Assembly (NCBI GenBank): GCA_036504735.1
Contig: DASXUQ010000005.1
Coordinates: 89,377-153,376, forward strand
Length of the DNA: 64,000 nucleotides
Reading direction: 5' to 3'
DNA from: a bacterium
GTDB taxonomy: Bacteria > Electryoneota > RPQS01
Both the position numbers and the translations under genes were made by a program. Position 1 is the stretch's first letter; every line of letters starts with the position of its first letter. Shown piece after piece: positions 62,894 to 64,000 of this stretch. Below the pieces are notes generated by a model. The model was given only the letters and a program-made list of their open reading frames with translations, had not been told where the DNA came from and made no database searches.

Positions 62894-64000
62894 AGCTGCG
62901 GCCCCGGATGCGAACGTTGCCTTCGCGCTGAGTGATCCCTTTGTTGTCGAGATACTCGAGGAAGGGCACCACGTATTTGCGCGACGAGGTGAGCAGGCGC
63001 GAGGCTTCGGCGACCGTCAGTTCGGGAGATGACTGCAAGGCGGCGCGAACAATTTCTACGGCGTTGTCGAAGGACTGCGTTTCAAAGAACAGATCGAGAC
63101 CGAGACGGCGGCAATGACCGAGGCGCTCGAGCAGGACCAGACTCTTCTCGACTTCGGGGCGGGTGCGACGCAACGTCTCGGCGATGACGGTGGACGACGG
63201 CGGAGCAAAGGCGGCTTTGCGCAGTTCGGATAACACCAGACTGTTGAGTTCCTGCTGAGCAGGAGTAAGCAGAATGCGGCGTTCGGGTTCACGCAGGAGC
63301 GGACCTTCCTGCACGACGCTTCCTTCGGCGATCATGGATTGCATGACATGATCAAGAATAGTGTCGGGCAGATCACCCAGATTGCCGCTCTTGACTTCGG
63401 CGCGGGAAAAGCCGCGACTCTCGGGCGATTTGCGGTGCAGGGCTGAAAGGCGCGCCTGAACTTCAGACTGCAATTCCTTCACGCGGCTGTCGAGAATCAG
63501 AAACTCGCCGATCTGAATCGCTTTGGCGTTGGGAATTTTTGCGCAGAGCCGGAGCACATCGGCGGCTGTTGTGCCGAAGGAGGCCGCCAGAGCCGACACA
63601 GGGATGCCTGCTCGCGCTCGATAGCGCAGGAAGGCGAACAGAGCATCATGAACGGACGGCGTGTTGAGGGCGCGGGCAAAGGCGATTTCATCGGCAAGAT
63701 CGCGGGCACGGAGCCGGGCAGCGGCAGGTTCGAGCACGCGTCCGCCGCCAAGAGTCTCCAGCGGCGAATAGCGGCGCAGAACGAAATGGTCTCCCCACAC
63801 GGCGACGGTCTCTTCCTCGAGCAACAGATTGGCGTACAGCAGCGCGGGATCCGGGCGCTCAAGAATTTGCACGCGGCCAATGACCTCCTGAGTGCCGACG
63901 AGAAAACGCACACGCTGCCGGTCTTTAAGGGGCTCGACGCTGGCGATGAGTTCAATGGCGACTTTGACGCGCGGCGATGACAGCAGAGCGCCGGGAATCG
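62886..64000 (-). CDS. selB: Selenocysteine-specific elongation factor SelB, C-terminal part (cut by window end)
   Basis: GTPase that brings Sec-tRNA-Sec to UGA codons bearing a SECIS hairpin. The frame is open to the window edge, so the GTP-binding domain lies outside. Visible are the end of the beta-barrel domain (IPGALLSSPRVKVAIEL, then VRFLVGTQEVIGRVQIL), the linker RRYSPLETLGGGRVLEP typical of SelB, and a chain of winged-helix domains ending VAEASRLLTSSRKYVVPFLE and YLDNKGITQREGNVRI, the SECIS RNA-binding module. About 371 residues are seen. tRNA-Sec at 51.7 kb supports the call. Confidence 0.93.
   Translation of the reverse strand, partial: IPGALLSSPRVKVAIELIASVEPLKDRQRVRFLVGTQEVIGRVQILERPDPALLYANLLLEEETVAVWGDHFVLRRYSPLETLGGGRVLEPAAARLRARDLADEIAFARALNTPSVHDALFAFLRYRARAGIPVSALAASFGTTAADVLRLCAKIPNAKAIQIGEFLILDSRVKELQSEVQARLSALHRKSPESRGFSRAEVKSGNLGDLPDTILDHVMQSMIAEGSVVQEGPLLREPERRILLTPAQQELNSLVLSELRKAAFAPPSSTVIAETLRRTRPEVEKSLVLLERLGHCRRLGLDLFFETQSFDNAVEIVRAALQSSPELTVAEASRLLTSSRKYVVPFLEYLDNKGITQREGNVRIRGRSFA

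Overview
The window is GC-rich bacterial chromosome of conserved housekeeping genes interrupted by a few accessory patches. The features suggest a didermic, free-living respiratory bacterium: secreted and lipoprotein signal peptides, diaminopimelate-type peptidoglycan recycling (Mpl), a cytochrome bd-like complex carrying haem c, a quinol NO reductase, and selenocysteine machinery. Gene order and divergent family members suggest an uncultured lineage, perhaps of the FCB group; that is a low-confidence guess. Promoters look sigma70-like: TTGAC-type -35 boxes and TATA-type -10 boxes, always 17 bases apart in the nine examples found. GTG and TTG starts and 4-base stop/start overlaps are common.

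Layout. 1-8.4 kb (+): end of a sugar transferase, serS, class II aldolase, tsaD, VWA membrane protein, acyl-CoA carboxylase beta subunit, a membrane-tailed receiver protein and a duplicated-domain lipoprotein. 8.4-13 kb (-): tandem-domain ThyX-like protein and a two-gene cytochrome bd-like complex, with tRNA-Leu between them. 13-18.8 kb (+): purM, plsY, gpsA, asnS, acyP, glcD-like oxidase, tRNA-Arg. 19-32.5 kb (+): the translation/RNA superoperon rimP-nusA-infB-ylxP-rbfA-nrnA-truB-ribF-rpsO-pnp, then an M16 protease and dut. 32.5-37.8 kb (+): MerR regulator, two tRNA-Pro genes, a PAS sensor, a cupredoxin protein, pcm and dedA.

37.7-40.9 kb is an accessory island. A diverged 64-bp inverted repeat brackets DUF488, a GIY-YIG nuclease, a cluster of palindromic repeats, and a tightly spaced pair: a membrane-anchored HNH nuclease and a SIR2-domain protein. 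The pair looks like an anti-phage module. leuS follows, with a palindromic repeat inserted in frame in its coding region.

The last 20 kb is on the minus strand: the qNOR NO reductase, a secreted protein, and a three-gene ABC-three-component (ABC-3C) conflict system with 4-base overlaps. A long co-directional run then reads, in transcription order, selB (cut by the window end), four glycan-assembly genes, folD, a nuclease-helicase fusion, a DUF2723 membrane protein, mpl and tRNA-Sec.

The most interesting accessory content is the HNH-SIR2 pair, the ABC-3C operon, the GIY-YIG/palindrome cluster and the haem c-bearing bd-like complex.
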